From assembly GCF_002979975.1 (NCBI RefSeq), contig NZ_PCQD01000016.1, forward strand, positions 1 through 57,683: 57,683 bases of DNA. Reading direction: 5' to 3'. The DNA is from Pseudomonas sp. MYb185 (GTDB taxonomy: Bacteria; Pseudomonadota; Gammaproteobacteria; Pseudomonadales; Pseudomonadaceae). A program made the translations under genes and the position numbers. The notes under the pieces were generated by a model. It saw nothing but the letters and a program-made list of their open reading frames with translations. It was not told the origin of the DNA and did no database searches. Below, piece by piece: positions 39,061 to 48,777 of this stretch. Each line of letters opens with the position of its first letter. The stretch's first letter is position 1.

Positions 39061-39076
39061 TAAGGTGATCACCTTA
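39061..39076. promoter_or_regulatory. Putative TetR operator TAAGGT-N4-ACCTTA, site 4
   Basis: TAAGGTGATCACCTTA is a perfect palindrome (18 bases if the flanking A and T are counted), 44 bases before the ALDH start. Its arms and spacing equal those at 24054 and 25723, some 13-15 kb away, and it lacks resemblance to the palindrome at 38284. This suggests control of the ALDH gene by the first TetR protein of the island rather than by the adjacent one. Confidence 0.75.
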
Positions 39077-39119
39077 TATTCGAATGTCGAGCAACCAACA
39101 ATAATACGGTGGGATCGGC

Positions 39120-40571
39120 ATGACCTTTATCGAACGGGATACCCAGGCAACCTCGGATGACGTCGCGATTGCCCAACTGCACGCACTGTTCAATGCCCAG
39201 CGCAAGGCTTTCCAGGCCAGCCCCTTTTCCAGCCTGGAGCAGCGGCTCGAACTGATCGGAGCGCTGGCGCAGATGATGCTGAGCAACCGTACCCGTATCC
39301 AGGAAGCGGTCGCCGCCGACTTCGGCTCGCATCCGAAGCAGTTTTCCGATCTGGTCGAATGTCTCGGTGTCGCGGGCCGCGCACAGTATGTCGCCGAACA
39401 CCTGGCTGAGTGGATGGCGCCCCAGGGCCGGCAGATGGACCCGGCGGTCTACGGCTCGGCCAAGGCCTATGTGCTGCCGCAACCCAAGGGCGTGGTCGGC
39501 AACATGGCGCCGTGGAACTTCCCGTTCGACATCGGCTTCGGCCCCATTGTCGAGATGCTGGCCGCCGGCAACCGGGCGATCATCAAGCCCTCCGACCTGA
39601 CCCCGGCCTGTGCCGAGCTGACCCTGGAAATGATCAAGGCCACCTTCGACCCCGAACAGGTCGCGGCGGTCACCGGCGGCCTGGAGCTGGCCAAGGCCTT
39701 CCCCACCCTGCCCTGGGACCACCTGATGTACACCGGCAGCACCGAGGTCGGTCGCTCGGTGGCGGTCGCCGCCGCGCAGAACCTGGTGCCCGTCACCCTG
39801 GAGCTGGGCGGCAAGTGTCCGGCGCTGATCACCCCGGACGGACTCAATCCGGCGACGGTGGAACAGATCGTCGGCTGCAAGACGATCAAGAGCGGCCAGA
39901 TGTGCGTGACCGTGGACTATGTGCTGGTCCATGAGGCGGATCGCGCCGCCTTCGGCGAGATGGTCGAGAAACACCTAGAAGCCGTGCTGCCGCACTACGC
40001 CCAGCACCCGGACACCACCGGCATCATCAATGAACGGCACCTGAACCGGCTGCTCGGCTACCTGGAAGACGCCCAGGCCAAGGGCGCCACCCTCGTCAGT
40101 ATCGGCGGCGAAGTCGACCAACAGGCCCGGCGCCTGCCATTCACCCTGGTGCTCGATGTGGCCGACGACATGGCGCTGATGCAACAGGAGATATTCGGCC
40201 CAATCCTACCGGTCAAAACCTATCGTTCACTGGATGAGGCGGTGGACCATATCAACGCCCAGCCGCGCCCACTGGGTATCTATGTGTTCACCGGCAGCGC
40301 CGACAACGCCAATCAGGTGCTGAACCGCACCGTCTCCGGCGGCGCCTGCATCAATACCGCCGCCCTGCACGCCGCCGTACCCTCGCTGCCGTTCGGCGGT
40401 GTGGGCGATAGCGGCAATGGCCGCCATCATGGCTACGAAGGCTTCCTCGAATTCTCCAACCTGCGCTCGGTGGTCGAGCGTGGCCAGAACGATCTGGTCG
40501 CCGCCATGTTCGCGCCCTATGGCGAACTGGCCGACGCCCTGATCGCCGGCGCCCTGGCCGGCAACCGCTAG
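39120..40571 (+). CDS. NAD(P)-dependent aldehyde dehydrogenase (coniferyl aldehyde dehydrogenase-like)
   Basis: It oxidises an aldehyde to the carboxylic acid. The 483-residue protein belongs to the class 3/CalB branch: APWNFPF oxyanion motif, catalytic base Glu228 in LELGGK, and nucleophile Cys262 in KSGQMCVTVDYV, with the FGGVGDSGNGRHHGYEGF block near the C-terminus. Coniferyl aldehyde is the named substrate of CalB, but the branch also takes medium-chain and aromatic aldehydes. It is followed 79 bases later by the esterase gene on the same strand. A TetR operator-like palindrome lies in its promoter region. Confidence 0.92.
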   Translation: MTFIERDTQATSDDVAIAQLHALFNAQRKAFQASPFSSLEQRLELIGALAQMMLSNRTRIQEAVAADFGSHPKQFSDLVECLGVAGRAQYVAEHLAEWMAPQGRQMDPAVYGSAKAYVLPQPKGVVGNMAPWNFPFDIGFGPIVEMLAAGNRAIIKPSDLTPACAELTLEMIKATFDPEQVAAVTGGLELAKAFPTLPWDHLMYTGSTEVGRSVAVAAAQNLVPVTLELGGKCPALITPDGLNPATVEQIVGCKTIKSGQMCVTVDYVLVHEADRAAFGEMVEKHLEAVLPHYAQHPDTTGIINERHLNRLLGYLEDAQAKGATLVSIGGEVDQQARRLPFTLVLDVADDMALMQQEIFGPILPVKTYRSLDEAVDHINAQPRPLGIYVFTGSADNANQVLNRTVSGGACINTAALHAAVPSLPFGGVGDSGNGRHHGYEGFLEFSNLRSVVERGQNDLVAAMFAPYGELADALIAGALAGNR

Positions 40572-40650
40572 CAACAACAAGAACACAACAACAAAAACTG
40601 CCTGGCCAGGTCTTGCGACCGGCCAAAGGCGGACAATGGAGGGTATCCAC

Positions 40651-42357
40651 ATGGTTCCAATCACCAAACGCGCCCAGCGTATGCGCTATCACCTGGTTCC
40701 CGTGCTGACCGCACTCACCCTCACTGGCTGCCTGGGCGGCGGCGGAGGTGGAGGCGGCAGCAATCCCGTCACGGCGGGCGAACCGCGGGCCGACACCGCG
40801 CAAGGCCAGGTTCAAGGTGTGCAGCAGGAGACGCTGATCAGCTTCAAGGGCATTCCCTACGCCGCCGCCCCGCTGGGAGAGCTGCGTTTCTCGGCACCCC
40901 AGCCGCCCCCGGAGCGCGACGCGCTGCTGGTCGCCGACCAGTACGCCACGCCCTGCCTCCAGGCCCCCAATCTCTTTGAAACAGCGCCCTCCTCCGAAGA
41001 CTGCCTGTACCTGAACGTCTACACGCCGGACCTGGATGGCGAGTATCCGGTCATGGTCTGGATCCACGGTGGTTCACTGGAGAACGGCTCGGGCGGGCCG
41101 ACCTATGACCCGCAGCGCCTGGTAGAACGCGGGATCACCGCGGTGACCATCAACTATCGTCTGGGCGTGCCGGGCTTTCTCGCCCACCCGGCCCTGTCGG
41201 ACGAATCGCCGGAGAACGAGTCGGGCAACTACGGCATCATGGACCAGCAGGCGGCATTGGCCTGGCTGCGCGCCAACATCGGCCAGTTCGGCGGCGATCC
41301 GGCCAATATCACCCTGTTCGGCGAATCCGCCGGTGGTCACAGCGTACTGACCCACCTGGTATCGCCGGGCTCCAGCGAGCTGTTCGACAAGGCCATCGTG
41401 CAAAGCGGCTCCTATGCCCCGAACCAGCGCACGCTGGCCGAGGCGCTGGCGCGCGGCGAAATCCTCGCCGAGCATGCCGGTTGCACCGGGGACAACGAGG
41501 TCGCGGCCTGCTTGCGCGCACTTAGCGCCGATCAGCTCATCGCCCTGCAACAATGGATGTCTACCAGCGATACGCCGCTGAATACCGGCTTCATGCCCAC
41601 GCGCCACCTGCCGGTCACGGGCACCAGCCTGCTGCCGGCGTCCATCGCCGAGGCATTGCAGGCCGGCAGCTTCAACCGCAAGCCGGTACTGATCGGCGGC
41701 AACCTGGATGAGTGGCGGTTCTTCGTCGGGCTGTATCTGGCCAGCGGCGGCTCGGTTCCCGAACCGGCCTATGAGACCTTCATCCAGATCACCCTCGGCG
41801 TCGATCCGGCCACCGCCGCGCAACTGGCCCTGGCCTATCCGGCAGCCAGCTACGACAGTGCCGCCCAGGCGCTCAGCGCGCTGGGCACGGACGCCATCTT
41901 CGCCTGCAATACCCTGGCCCAGGTACGCCATCTGGCGGCGGATGTGGATACCTACTTCTACGAGTTCGCCGACCGCAATGCGCCCCTGACCGTGGCGCCT
42001 GTGCCGGGCTTCGATTTCGGCGCGGCGCATGCGCTGGAAATCGGCTACCTGCTGGCCAGCGAGGACTTAATGGCCCAGTTCGGCGCCACCGACGCACAGA
42101 TCGAGCTGGCCGAGCACATGGCCGACTATTGGACCAGCTTCGCCACCTATGGCGACCCGAACCCGACCTCCGGCACCTCACCGATGTGGAACGCCTTCGT
42201 AGCCGGTTCGAGCGAGACCATGCTGAATCTGGTGCCACCGGAGCCCGGCAGCGTGCCCGCAGCGCAGTTCGATACCTTCCACCAGTGCGACGCCATCTGG
42301 CTTGCTGCCCCTGTTAACGGGATCACCACCTCAGGTGTACAAAACCAGAGCCAGTGA
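40651..42357 (+). CDS. Carboxylesterase, type B, predicted lipoprotein
   Basis: The 568-residue alpha/beta hydrolase has a lipoprotein signal with lipobox LTGC (Cys27), a run of eight glycines right after, then the type-B esterase fold: SEDCLYLNVYTP, the oxyanion HGG (WIHGGSLENG), nucleophile Ser226 in GESAGG, and later Asp/Glu and His regions (FGAAHALEIGYL). It should be anchored in the outer or inner membrane and hydrolyse carboxylic esters, perhaps those made by the BVMO. The start at 40651 has GGAGGG 7 bases before it; an ATG at 40636 overlaps that site. Confidence 0.9.
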   Translation: MVPITKRAQRMRYHLVPVLTALTLTGCLGGGGGGGGSNPVTAGEPRADTAQGQVQGVQQETLISFKGIPYAAAPLGELRFSAPQPPPERDALLVADQYATPCLQAPNLFETAPSSEDCLYLNVYTPDLDGEYPVMVWIHGGSLENGSGGPTYDPQRLVERGITAVTINYRLGVPGFLAHPALSDESPENESGNYGIMDQQAALAWLRANIGQFGGDPANITLFGESAGGHSVLTHLVSPGSSELFDKAIVQSGSYAPNQRTLAEALARGEILAEHAGCTGDNEVAACLRALSADQLIALQQWMSTSDTPLNTGFMPTRHLPVTGTSLLPASIAEALQAGSFNRKPVLIGGNLDEWRFFVGLYLASGGSVPEPAYETFIQITLGVDPATAAQLALAYPAASYDSAAQALSALGTDAIFACNTLAQVRHLAADVDTYFYEFADRNAPLTVAPVPGFDFGAAHALEIGYLLASEDLMAQFGATDAQIELAEHMADYWTSFATYGDPNPTSGTSPMWNAFVAGSSETMLNLVPPEPGSVPAAQFDTFHQCDAIWLAAPVNGITTSGVQNQSQ

Positions 42358-42377
42358 AGATACCCAAACCGGTTTAC

Positions 42378-42429
42378 CGGTGAACCGTAGAGCTGCTCCG
42401 ATAACTTCACTACGGTTCGCCGGGTTTTT
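42378..42429 (+). terminator. Rho-independent terminator after the esterase gene
   Basis: Arms 42378-42390 and 42410-42422 pair over 13 positions (one G-T pair), with a 19-base loop, followed by GGTTTTTA. Oriented for plus-strand transcripts; the right end of the island. Confidence 0.75.
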
Positions 42430-42445
42430 ATTCCAGCTACCACGC

Positions 42446-43222
42446 TCAGCGCAAAATCCGCTCTACCGCCTTCGATGCCGCTACCATGCCAAAGGTCGCA
42501 GTGACCATGGTCACCGAACCGAAGCCGCCGGAACAGTCCAGCTTCACGCCCTCACCGACGAACGCCTTCTGTTGGCACACCGAACCATCCGGCTTCGGAT
42601 AGCGCAGCTGCTCGGTGGAATACACGCAGGGCACCCCGAAGCTGCGCTTGCTCTGCGCCCGGGGGAAGTTGTGGTCGCGGCGCAGCAGCGAGCGCGCCTT
42701 GGCTGCCAGCGGATCGTTCACCGTCTTCGACAGGTCGGCCACGGTGATCATGGTCGGATCGATCTGCCCGCCGGCACCGCCGGTGGTGACGATCTGGATG
42801 CGCTGGCGACGGCACCAGGCGATCAGCGCCACCTTGGAAGCCACGCTATCGATACAGTCCACCACACAGTCGATATCCCCGGTGATGTACTCGGCCAGCG
42901 TATCGGGCGTGACGAAGCCCATGATCGGACGCACCTCGCAGCCCGGGTTGATCGCCTGCAGACGCTCGCCCATGACCTCCACCTTCAGGCGTCCGATATT
43001 GCCCTTCATCGCCGGCAACTGGCGATTGGTGTTGGTCACACAGACATCATCCATGTCGATCAGCGTGATGCGACCAAGCCCGGTACGTGCCAGCGCCTCG
43101 GCTGCCCAACTGCCGACACCACCAATACCGACCACCGCCACATGGCTGGCCTGCAGGCGCGCCAGGGCGTCGCGGCCATAGAGCCGGGCTATGCCACCGA
43201 ACCGGGGATCATCAACGGACAT
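42446..43222 (-). CDS. tcdA: tRNA threonylcarbamoyladenosine dehydratase
   Basis: TcdA (CsdL) is an E1-like enzyme that uses ATP to cyclise t6A37 in tRNA to ct6A. From the ATG at 43222 (GAGG 5 bases upstream) the protein has 258 residues. It shows the nucleotide-binding VVGIGGVGSWAAEALAR motif, the DMDDVCVTNTNRQ segment, DCIDSV, and the C-terminal SGGFGSVT block. A 13-residue upstream extension is rejected. A broken partial copy lies at 21241-21430 on the same strand, so the accessory island is flanked by tcdA sequence on both sides. Confidence 0.95.
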   Translation of the reverse strand: MSVDDPRFGGIARLYGRDALARLQASHVAVVGIGGVGSWAAEALARTGLGRITLIDMDDVCVTNTNRQLPAMKGNIGRLKVEVMGERLQAINPGCEVRPIMGFVTPDTLAEYITGDIDCVVDCIDSVASKVALIAWCRRQRIQIVTTGGAGGQIDPTMITVADLSKTVNDPLAAKARSLLRRDHNFPRAQSKRSFGVPCVYSTEQLRYPKPDGSVCQQKAFVGEGVKLDCSGGFGSVTMVTATFGMVAASKAVERILR

Positions 43223-43345
43223 GTCAACCTCGCAGAAATCAGGCGGCGCAGTATACCCCATGCCGGCATTACCCGGCGCTGCTCAATAAATGACCAGACC
43301 TGGCAAAGCCAGGCCGGCTGTGCGCTACTCCACTCTACCCTGAGG

Positions 43346-43379
43346 TTATCCACAGAACTATCCACGCCAATTGTGCACA
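43346..43379 (+). promoter_or_regulatory. Cluster of DnaA-box-like 9-mers between tcdA and rlmF
   Basis: A perfect DnaA box TTATCCACA (43346-43354) is followed by near matches CTATCCACG (43358-43366) and TTGTGCACA (43371-43379), about 12-13 bases apart start to start. It lies in the 220-base divergent region. It may titrate DnaA or link rlmF/tcdA expression to DnaA; it is too small and not AT-rich enough for a replication origin. Confidence 0.45.
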
Positions 43380-43442
43380 ACCCGGATGATCCCGCCGCGC
43401 CATTTGTGGGACAATCCACCGGCCCAGCGCCCGGACCACAAC

Positions 43443-44426
43443 ATGCCCCGCAAACCATCTCCTCACCGCACCACAGCAACCATCCTGCACCCGCGCAATC
43501 GGCATCAGGGCCGCTACGATCTGAACGCCCTGACACGCGCCTGCCCGGCACTGAAGCCCCATATCATCAGGGCTGCCGACGGTTCCTCGACGCTGGACTT
43601 CACTGACCCACAGGCGGTCAGGCTATTGAATCGGGCGTTGTTGCAGCAACAGTACCGGATCACCGAGTGGGATATTCCCGAGGGCTATCTGTGCCCGCCG
43701 GTGCCCGGCCGTGCCGACTACATCCATGCCCTGGCCGATCTGCTTGGCGAAAGCCACGGCGGTAACATACCCACAGGCGAGGGTTTGACCGGCCTGGATA
43801 TCGGCACCGGCGCCAATCTGATCTATCCGTTGCTGGGCCGGGTGGAATATCAGTGGCGCTTCATCGGCGTCGATATCGATCCGTTGGCGCTGGATAACGC
43901 GGCACGCATTCTGGCGGCCAATCCCGGGCTGGCCTCGGGTATCGAGCTGCGACAGCAACCGACGCCATCGAGCGTGCTGCGCGGCATCCTCGGTGCCGAG
44001 GAGCGCGTCGACTTCACCCTGTGCAATCCGCCCTTCCATCCCAGCCATGCCGTGGCCAATAGCGGCAGCCAGCGCAAATGGCGCAATCTGGGCAAGGTCC
44101 GCGCCGCTGCCACGACACAGCGCAACTTCGGTGGCCAGGCCAACGAACTGGTGTGCGACGGCGGCGAGGCCGGCTTTCTGGAACGCATGATCGAAGACAG
44201 CGCACAGATCGCCGGGCAGGTGTTCTGGTTCACCACCCTGGTATCCAAAGCCGCCAACCTGCCCGCGCTACAACAACAACTGGCGACATTCTCGGCCCGG
44301 GATGTCCGCCTCATCCCCATGGCCCAGGGAAACAAGCACAGCCGCCTGCTGGCCTGGACCTTCCTCGACAAGAAACAACGCCGCGCCTGGCGTCGGGCTC
44401 GCTGGGACGCCGCTCCTCACAACTGA
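43443..44426 (+). CDS. rlmF: 23S rRNA (adenine-1618-N6)-methyltransferase
   Basis: RlmF uses SAM to methylate A1618 of 23S rRNA. The 327-residue protein has a basic N-terminus, HPRNRHQGRYD, SAM motif LDIGTGANLIYPLLG, and the N6-adenine methyltransferase catalytic motif NPPF (CNPPFHPS), followed by the family-specific NELVCDGGEAGF. ATG at 43443 chosen because MPRKPSPHRT fits the family; the frame opens 24 codons earlier. Divergent from tcdA. Confidence 0.93.
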   Translation: MPRKPSPHRTTATILHPRNRHQGRYDLNALTRACPALKPHIIRAADGSSTLDFTDPQAVRLLNRALLQQQYRITEWDIPEGYLCPPVPGRADYIHALADLLGESHGGNIPTGEGLTGLDIGTGANLIYPLLGRVEYQWRFIGVDIDPLALDNAARILAANPGLASGIELRQQPTPSSVLRGILGAEERVDFTLCNPPFHPSHAVANSGSQRKWRNLGKVRAAATTQRNFGGQANELVCDGGEAGFLERMIEDSAQIAGQVFWFTTLVSKAANLPALQQQLATFSARDVRLIPMAQGNKHSRLLAWTFLDKKQRRAWRRARWDAAPHN

Positions 44427-44689
44427 CCTGCCTTGTACAAAGACTGACCAGTCACGCTCATGAGCGAAACTAATGACGGGGCGCGGAAACATTTTGTTGA
44501 ACAGTCGCAATCGCCCGCGGTCAGAACTTGAGTACGTACTGTGATTGCAACAGTTTCAAGCTGGTCAATTACAGTCCATCGGCAAAGCATGCCATGGCCT
44601 GGACAGGGGCCCGCCAGTAAGCGAAGCACAGTGCAGTTGTCCGCAGTCATTGTGGATGTTGATGCAATGTTCAAACTGGAGCTGTAACT
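44427..44689. other. Gap between rlmF and the DUF4398 lipoprotein gene
   Basis: No gene is apparent in these 263 bases. There is a 10-base palindrome AGTACGTACT near 44531. The stretch presumably holds the lipoprotein operon promoter, but neither sigma-70 nor envelope-stress sigma boxes with proper spacing could be fitted. Confidence 0.4.
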
Positions 44690-45076
44690 ATGTCTAGACA
44701 CGTTTTGCATGTTCCCAAGCATCTGCTTGTCATCGCCACCCTTGGTGTGGCCGCAGCCCTTACCGGCTGCGCAAGCACTCCCCCGCCGACCAGCCAACTG
44801 GCAACTGCCCAGCAGGCATTGAATGCCGCCGATACTGCACAGGGTGCCGAATATGCGCCACTCGAGCTGCGTACCGCCCGGGAAAAACTGCTGCAGGCCG
44901 AGCAGGCCAACGTCGAGAAAGAATACGATCGGGCCCGCTATCTTGCCGAGGAGGCCGAATGGGATGCCCGCGTCGCCGAACGCAAAGCCCAGGCGGAAAA
45001 AGCGCGACGCGGCCTGGAATCAGCCGAGCGCGGCACTCAGGAATTGCGCGAAGAAAGTCTGCGCAATCTCCAGTGA
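44690..45076 (+). CDS. DUF4398 lipoprotein
   Basis: The 128-residue lipoprotein precursor has lipobox LTGC (Cys27) followed by a wholly helical, Ala/Glu/Lys-rich chain (about 40-128) with coiled-coil character, as in DUF4398. Its function is unknown. It is followed 37 bases later by an OmpA-family lipoprotein gene, and the helical domain is similar in style to the N-terminal part of that protein. The pair is common in pseudomonads and probably acts at the outer membrane-peptidoglycan interface. GGAG 8 bases before the ATG. Confidence 0.88.
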   Translation: MSRHVLHVPKHLLVIATLGVAAALTGCASTPPPTSQLATAQQALNAADTAQGAEYAPLELRTAREKLLQAEQANVEKEYDRARYLAEEAEWDARVAERKAQAEKARRGLESAERGTQELREESLRNLQ

Positions 45077-45113
45077 TCACCAGGCAACCTGTTCAATAGC
45101 AAGGAGTAGTCCC

Positions 45114-45890
45114 ATGCGTACTCATCTCACCTTACCCGCCTGCCTGGCCATGGGCCTGTTGCTGACGGCCTGTGCTTCCAATGACATCAACCCCAATCTG
45201 GAACAGGCGCGCGCGCAGGTAACCGAACTGCAGAACCATCCGCAGGCCCGCCAGTTGGCCGCTGTCGAAACCGAAGACGCGAAAAAGGCCCTGGGCCGCG
45301 CCGAGTTCGCCATGAAGGAAGGTGCCAAGCCCCACGAAGTCGACCACCTGTCCTATCTGGCCGAGCGCCGGGTCGAACTGGCGCGCCAGACCATCGCATT
45401 GCGCTCAACGGAGCAGCAGTTGGAGGGCATCTCCGAACAGCGCGCCCGCACTCGATTGGAGGCACGCGATGCGCAGATCCGCAAACTACAGGAAGAGCTG
45501 AACGCCAAGCAGACCGAGCGCGGCTCGGTGGTCCCCTTCGGTAATGTCCTGTTCGACCTGAACAAGGCTGATTTGAAACCGGCCGCCATGTCCGATATCC
45601 GCAGCCTGGCAACATTTCTCCAGGAAAACCCCCAGCGCAAGGTGATGATCGAAGGTTTCACCGATAGCACCGGCTCCGACTCGTACAACCTGCAATTATC
45701 GCAGGCACGTGCCGATTCCGTGCGGCATGCCTTGGTGCGCGAAGGTGTCGACCCCGGCCGTATCAGCACTGTCGGGCTGGGCAAGGCGCATCCGGTCTCC
45801 GACAATGACTCAGCTGCTTCACGGGCCATGAACCGCCGCGTCGAAGTGACCATCTCCCATGACGCCAAGGCTGTGCCAGCCCGTCGATAA
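45114..45890 (+). CDS. OmpA-family lipoprotein with DUF4398-like N-terminus
   Basis: The 258-residue precursor has lipobox LTAC (Cys20), a helical DUF4398-like region (about 25-135, ending in a coiled coil RLEARDAQIRKLQEELNAK), and a C-terminal OmpA domain (about 140-250). The OmpA domain carries the peptidoglycan-binding pattern FDLNKADLKP...IEGFTDSTGSDSYNLQLSQARADSVRHAL...NRRVEVTI. It should tie the outer membrane to the cell wall. AAGGAG lies 7 bases before the ATG. Likely co-transcribed with the preceding lipoprotein. Confidence 0.92.
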   Translation: MRTHLTLPACLAMGLLLTACASNDINPNLEQARAQVTELQNHPQARQLAAVETEDAKKALGRAEFAMKEGAKPHEVDHLSYLAERRVELARQTIALRSTEQQLEGISEQRARTRLEARDAQIRKLQEELNAKQTERGSVVPFGNVLFDLNKADLKPAAMSDIRSLATFLQENPQRKVMIEGFTDSTGSDSYNLQLSQARADSVRHALVREGVDPGRISTVGLGKAHPVSDNDSAASRAMNRRVEVTISHDAKAVPARR

Positions 45891-45965
45891 ACCAACCGGA
45901 CCATACCCGCGCCTGATCGGCGCGGGACCACACCCCGTTCATATCCTGCCCGAGGACCAGTCATC

Positions 45966-47523
<1,558 letters not shown>

Positions 47524-47524
<1 letters not shown>

Positions 47525-48327
47525 TGCCGCAGCTCCTCTGCCCACATTGCCAGGGCCCGCTGAGCGCCGAAGGCCGCACCTGGTCCTGCGCCAACGGCCA
47601 CAGTTATGATCAGGCTCGCCAGGGCTATCTGAACCTGCTGCTGGTGCAGCACAAGAACAGCCGCCAGCCCGGCGACACCCCGGCCATGCTCGGTTGCCGC
47701 CAGGCCTTCCTGGATGGCGGCCATTACCAGCCGGTGAGCGATGCAATCAACCGGCTGTTTGCCGAACAGGCTCCGGCAGCGCTGCTGGATATGGGGTGTG
47801 GCGAGGGCTACTACACCGATCGCCTGGCCCGCGCCCTGCCCGGGCTCGACTGCACCGGACTGGATATCAGCAAGGACGCGGTGATCAGGGCCTGCCGCCG
47901 CAACCGTGCCATCCAGTGGCTGGTCGGCTCCAGTGCCCGGCTGCCATTGGCCGATGCCAGCCTGGATGCGGCGCTGTGCGTGTTCAGCCCCTGGTCCTGG
48001 GAAGAGTGCCTGCGGGTGCTCAAGCCCGGCGGCCACCTGCTGCTGGTCGGCCCGCATGCCGATCACCTGCTGGCGCTGCGGGAAAAGCTGTACGACAGCA
48101 TCCACCCCACCCCCGAGTTGATCAAGGCGCTGCCGGAGGGCATGACAATCGTCAATGACCAGATCCTGCGCTATGCTCTGCAGCTGGAACCAGCCGCGCT
48201 GGATAACCTGATCGGCATGACGCCCCATGGCTTTCGCAGCCGCCCCGAACGCCAGCAAGCACTGCGTGAGAGCGGCCTGGCCGGGCTGGAAGTCGCCATG
48301 CGCATGGTGATGCTGCAACGCCACTGA
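47524..48327 (+). CDS. rlmA: 23S rRNA (guanine-745-N1)-methyltransferase family protein
   Basis: The 267-residue protein has an N-terminal zinc ribbon with Cys6, Cys9, Cys22 and His26 (CPHC...CANGH), the RQGYLNLLLVQHKNSRQPGD segment typical of RlmA, and a SAM-binding methyltransferase domain (LLDMGCGEGYYTD, about 90-102). It methylates G745 (RlmAI) or a neighbouring base in 23S rRNA helix 35. Translationally coupled to dapE (TGATG). The dapE-rlmA order is conserved in pseudomonads. Confidence 0.92.
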
Positions 48328-48338
48328 GAGGAATTTGC

Positions 48339-48722
48339 GTGCGCCAACCGGATATCGAGATTTATCTGAAGGAAGACTTTCTGGACGAGCTGAATGGCTG
48401 GCTGGAACAGCATGTCGGCCGCGTCGACCTCGGCCCCTGGTCCGGCACCACCCGCCGCGGCACGCTGCATGGCGACGCCGCGATTCCGCTGATGATCGTC
48501 CGCAAGGCGGCCGGCAAGTGGGCCAGCATCTGGTTCGAGAGTGAAGCGACGCCCTGGGCCACCGACCTTGACTGCGCCCGTGCGGTGGCCGCAGGCATCA
48601 ACCGGGAAGTACGGTGCTCCATCGGCGGCTGGGAAGAGGCACAGGGCGAGGCGGATGCCGATCGCTGGTACAAGGTGACGACCGAAGGTGAGGAAGAGTT
48701 CACCTGGGCGCTGAAGCCCTGA
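48339..48722 (+). CDS. Conserved hypothetical protein
   Basis: I recognise no domain in this 127-residue acidic soluble protein (start MRQPDIEIYLKEDFL, GTG codon with GAGAGGAA upstream). It has no signal peptide, membrane segment or metal-binding motif; the pattern DLDCARAVAAGINREVRCS and the terminal EEEFTWALKP look like a compact alpha/beta domain. The coding frame is convincing: good ribosome site, 11-base gap to rlmA, host-like codon use, and no competing frame. It probably belongs to the rlmA-thioredoxin transcription unit. Confidence 0.75.
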   Translation: MRQPDIEIYLKEDFLDELNGWLEQHVGRVDLGPWSGTTRRGTLHGDAAIPLMIVRKAAGKWASIWFESEATPWATDLDCARAVAAGINREVRCSIGGWEEAQGEADADRWYKVTTEGEEEFTWALKP

Positions 48723-48777
48723 GGCGTGACGCTGCCCGCCGGATTGCCCCATCCGATTTGACAACAGGAGCCTGCAC

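Noticed and set aside
43346..43379. A replication origin
   Set aside because: Only one perfect DnaA box, no AT-rich unwinding region, and neighbours are not dnaA, dnaN, rpmH or gidA.
44427..44689. An envelope-stress (AlgU-type) promoter before the lipoprotein operon
   Set aside because: A GAACTT sequence is present near 44525 but no matching -10 (TCTGA-like) element occurs at 16-17 bases spacing.
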